Positions 61,460 to 64,000 of a stretch of DNA of 64,000 nt are shown in pieces. Positions within the stretch are counted from its first letter, which is position 1. Each line of letters starts with the position of its first letter. The notes under the pieces were generated by a model. That model was not told where the DNA came from. It did no database searches and worked only from the letters and a program-made list of their open reading frames with translations. Location: contig JBPOHI010000036.1 of assembly GCA_052035735.1 (NCBI GenBank), positions 1 through 64,000 on the forward strand, read 5' to 3'. Position numbers and translations under genes: made by a program. This stretch comes from JAGPDF01 sp052035735. Its GTDB lineage: Bacteria; Acidobacteriota; Thermoanaerobaculia; Multivoradales; JAGPDF01.

Positions 61460-64000
61460 CAAGTTGTCCCCTCGCCGGCGGCGATTGCCGCCGGAGACGG
61501 GGAGGCGCTCGCCGCCGCGGCGAGAACGATCAGCCGCCCGGTGCGCGGCAGGACGACCTGCGAGCCGCCTGCAGCCACCGCGAGCTCGACGGTGAAGAAC
61601 TGTACCGGCGCACACGGTTCGATCCGGCCGCGCCGATCGTGGCGATGCGGAACCGCCAGCGCGACGGGCTCGGTGCGGGAAAAGCCAGCGACCACTCCGC
61701 CCGTCGGACGGCCCCAGAAGCCGCGTTCGAGTTCGTCGAAGCGGCCGAGCGACGCGAAGCCGCCGGCGACCCGTCGCACAGCGGCCACGCCATCGACGAG
61801 AAACTCGACCGGAGCCGCGTCGGGAAAGCTCGCGGCAAGGAGCACCAACCGGCAGAACCCGGCCGGAATCGCGATTCGCTGTCCGCCACAGTGCACCGCG
61901 GAAGGCGACTCCGCGCGGTGTGCCTGCGCGAGATCGAGCTCCACCCCTGCGCGTCGCAAGGATCGAGGCAGTAGCTGGCGGGGGATGGCGTGGCCGCGGC
62001 CGTCGAGTCCGCCACTGCGCGCGCGCTCGCCCGGCGAAGTGACGGCAGTGCAGTTCCAGGGCAGGCCCAACACCAGCTGCTTCGGAGGTCGGGGCGAAAG
62101 GACCGGTAGAGGAGAATCGAGCTCCAGGGCGACCGCAGCGAGTCCGAAGCCGACCAGAGAGCGCAGCGTCTGGAGGTGTCCATCCGCCGGAGCTCTGCGC
62201 GTCGCGTCCGGCGGTGGCGCTGCGGACTCGAGCGGGCGCTCGCAGCCGTCGACGAAGCGCAGGTTCGCGATGTGCAGGTGAGATCGCAGTTCGACCTCCC
62301 GGGTCTCGCCGGTGAGCTCGCGCAGGCGCAAGATCACTTCGTTGCTTTCTTCGGCGAGCTTCAACGCCTGGACGGCGACCTCGCCCCGGTCGAGGGCGAG
62401 GAAAGAGAGGCCCCCGGGCTTGCCGACGCGGCGGGCCGGCGTCGCCGAAGCCGCGGGGGAGGCCGACACCGGCGGGAGGAAAGGCATCGGTGGCTGGGTG
62501 AGGCGTTCTGCGAATCGCACCGTGCCGGCAAGCGAGTCGCCGGCGCGGATGGGCGTGATCGCCACACGGACTTGATGGTGTCCGAAGTCCTGCTTCGCCT
62601 GGTAGCGGAACCGGCGGCCGATGCGCGGCGTGTGCAAGATCGTCAGGCGCAAGGTGTCGGCACTGGGATGGTCCCAGCCGTACTTGCAGTCGTTGGCAAT
62701 CGCGGTGCCGGCACCGTTGGCATCGGGTCCAGCGCGCAGCGCTGCCCAGCGATGCGCCGGCACCTCGTAGAGCTGGGCGGACGCCAGCGGTCGGCAGGCG
62801 ACGCCGACCCCCTGGTCGAAGAGCGCCTGCTCGGCCGGAGTCGAGAGCGGGAAGCGCATCTTGAGCAGCGCGCCGTCCGTGCGCCAATCGATCGCCGTGT
62901 CGATGACGACGTGGTCGCCGGCCTCGCCGGCGGCAAGGGAGAGCGTCTGGCGGAAGCGCGAGCCACAGGCGCTGCGCTCGAGGGTGAGTGCGACGCGCGC
63001 CGCCCCGCGTTCGACGGCGACCGTGCGCACCGGTCCGGCGACGCGCGTGCGGGAGGGCCGGGAGGTGTCTTCCCAGCGGATCTCCCAGGACGGAAAGCGG
63101 TCGGAGAAGTTGTCGAGGATTTCGAGGCCGACCGGCGCGGCGAGAAGCTCGCGTGCCGCCACTTTGTCGAAGATCCGCCCGATATCGCCGTTGGCGTCGA
63201 TCTCGACTCGCAGGCGTGCGTTCTCGAGGAACGTCTCGCCGGCGGCCAGCTCTGCGACCTCGACCGCGGCGGGTCCTGGGGCTGGTCGCAGGTCGAAGCG
63301 CGAAAAGCCCAGCGCCTGGAGGGGACTGACGAAACAGCCGCGCCAGTGCTCGCCGTCTCGTCGCCACTGCGATCGCAGCTCTCGCCCTTCCGGGTCGAAG
63401 ACGGCGAGACTCTCCGCGTCGGCTTCCGTCGCGGGAAGCTGGACTTCGACGAGATCGGTGCGTTCGCACCCCAGGGCATTGAAGACGACGAGCGCTCTCT
63501 CCGCCGCCTCCGGTGCGGTTGCGAAATCGAGCCCTGAGGCGACGGCGCCCACCGCCTCTGCGAGCTCCTGCCGCAACTCGTTGCAGGACAGCGCGAGATC
63601 GTGGGCGGAGTAGCGGTAGGCCTCGACGAGACTCGTGCCGGTAAGGTCGTCGTGCATCTCGTGGGCGAGGATCCGCAGCCAGGCCTCGCGGAGGCGCTCG
63701 CGATCGGCCGTTCGGACCCCCAGGGAGTGGGCGATCGTGGCGGCGCGCTCGGCGGCGTGCGCCAGTTGCTCGGCCTGACGGTGACGGCGCTTGAGCTCGG
63801 CGCGCGAGCTGTAGCAGCCGGTGGCGTGCAGCCGCAAGAGAAGCTCGCCGTCGTAGACCGGCAGTCGGGAACGCTCCCCGGGCTCGAGCTCGCGGAAGAT
63901 CTGCTCGGAGTCGGCCAGACGGACGTCGAGCGCGCCGCCCCCTTTGCCGGCCCTCTCCAGCCACGCGATGGTCGCCTTTGGGATCGCGCCCCCCTTGTCG
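61459..64000 (-). CDS. GH38 alpha-mannosidase-like enzyme, N-terminus beyond the window
   Basis: At least 846 residues are present, the start lying outside. The visible part begins after the catalytic barrel: the helical domain (TGCYSSRAELKRRHRQAEQ, then WLRILAHEMHDDLTGTS, EAYRYSAHDLALS) matches the family's middle helical bundle. The beta-sandwich regions (about 63000-61500) fit its C-terminal domains. The catalytic Asp motif is not visible, being upstream. It probably trims alpha-mannosides. It is coupled to the DUF456 gene. Confidence 0.75.
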   Translation of the reverse strand, partial: DKGGAIPKATIAWLERAGKGGGALDVRLADSEQIFRELEPGERSRLPVYDGELLLRLHATGCYSSRAELKRRHRQAEQLAHAAERAATIAHSLGVRTADRERLREAWLRILAHEMHDDLTGTSLVEAYRYSAHDLALSCNELRQELAEAVGAVASGLDFATAPEAAERALVVFNALGCERTDLVEVQLPATEADAESLAVFDPEGRELRSQWRRDGEHWRGCFVSPLQALGFSRFDLRPAPGPAAVEVAELAAGETFLENARLRVEIDANGDIGRIFDKVAARELLAAPVGLEILDNFSDRFPSWEIRWEDTSRPSRTRVAGPVRTVAVERGAARVALTLERSACGSRFRQTLSLAAGEAGDHVVIDTAIDWRTDGALLKMRFPLSTPAEQALFDQGVGVACRPLASAQLYEVPAHRWAALRAGPDANGAGTAIANDCKYGWDHPSADTLRLTILHTPRIGRRFRYQAKQDFGHHQVRVAITPIRAGDSLAGTVRFAERLTQPPMPFLPPVSASPAASATPARRVGKPGGLSFLALDRGEVAVQALKLAEESNEVILRLRELTGETREVELRSHLHIANLRFVDGCERPLESAAPPPDATRRAPADGHLQTLRSLVGFGLAAVALELDSPLPVLSPRPPKQLVLGLPWNCTAVTSPGERARSGGLDGRGHAIPRQLLPRSLRRAGVELDLAQAHRAESPSAVHCGGQRIAIPAGFCRLVLLAASFPDAAPVEFLVDGVAAVRRVAGGFASLGRFDELERGFWGRPTGGVVAGFSRTEPVALAVPHRHDRRGRIEPCAPVQFFTVELAVAAGGSQVVLPRTGRLIVLAAAASASPSPAAIAAGEGTT

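Overview
The window is a dense, very GC-rich bacterial chromosome segment with only housekeeping and envelope genes in their usual form: no phage, insertion sequence, CRISPR array or plasmid module is visible. I infer an Acidobacteriota-like Gram-negative (perhaps near Thermoanaerobaculia/Holophagae). The reasons are the GC bias, outer-membrane lipid transport genes (MlaEFD-like), many TPR lipoproteins, a eukaryote-like Ser/Thr kinase, a zinc-ribbon rhomboid and a zinc-finger protein whose N-terminus I associate with that phylum. This is pattern memory, not a database result.

Layout. 1-2.2 kb: C-terminally cut secreted DUF6600-like protein with 48-bp coding repeats, divergent from a TPR/cyclic-nucleotide-fold protein, def, cysS and yraN. 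5.7-6.5 kb: tRNA-Gly, tRNA-Cys and tRNA-Leu. 6.6-9.5 kb: small hypotheticals, a gene remnant, a 30-residue lysine-rich protein, an NAD-dependent epimerase and a steroid-reductase-fold membrane protein. 9.5-13.6 kb: PhnD-like and TatT-like periplasmic proteins divergent from an MMPL/RND permease. 13.6-19.4 kb: threonine-aldolase-like enzyme, PilZ protein, and a coupled pair of a TPR phosphodiesterase-like lipoprotein and a DUF2723 membrane protein. 19.6-26.5 kb: dnaB, alr, mlaE, mlaF, mlaD and radA in one tightly overlapping row. 26.5-28.0 kb: a visibly lower-GC patch of unknown genes. 28.1-31.8 kb (minus strand): cyclase-fold protein, purC and EAL phosphodiesterase. 31.9-34.1 kb: two glycosyltransferases. 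34.2-39.5 kb (minus): TPR-PDZ protein, Ser/Thr kinase and a hydrolase-fold lipoprotein, head-to-head with a zinc-finger protein. 40-46.2 kb (minus): GDSL hydrolase, speA, malQ and moaA. 46.3-51.9 kb: TPM protein, anchored hypothetical, rhomboid, ABC exporter and Ala/Pro-rich secreted protein. 51.9-54.7 kb (minus): SDR and molybdopterin oxidoreductase. 54.8-61 kb: Lhr-type helicase, beta-barrel-like protein, OsmC and a small membrane-anchored protein. 61-64 kb (minus): GH38 mannosidase-like enzyme (cut by the window) and a DUF456 protein.

How genes work together. Several rows are joined by start/stop overlaps (ATGA, TTGA, GTGA), implying translational coupling. MlaE, MlaF and MlaD should form one inner-membrane lipid transport complex. 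MoaA makes the cofactor precursor that the molybdopterin oxidoreductase needs. The cyclase-fold protein and the EAL protein bracket purC in a likely nucleotide-signalling operon. The TatT-like, PhnD-like and MMPL genes look like one periplasmic ligand-handling and export unit.

The points most worth a second look are the TatT/PhnD/MMPL locus, the divergent cyclase, the MlaD C-terminal beta-rich extension, a recurrent TAnnnT box immediately before SD-less start codons (probable leaderless mRNAs), overlapping divergent start codons at 39452-39455, and two genes with no canonical start codon. All function calls come from reading motifs by eye; no search was run.
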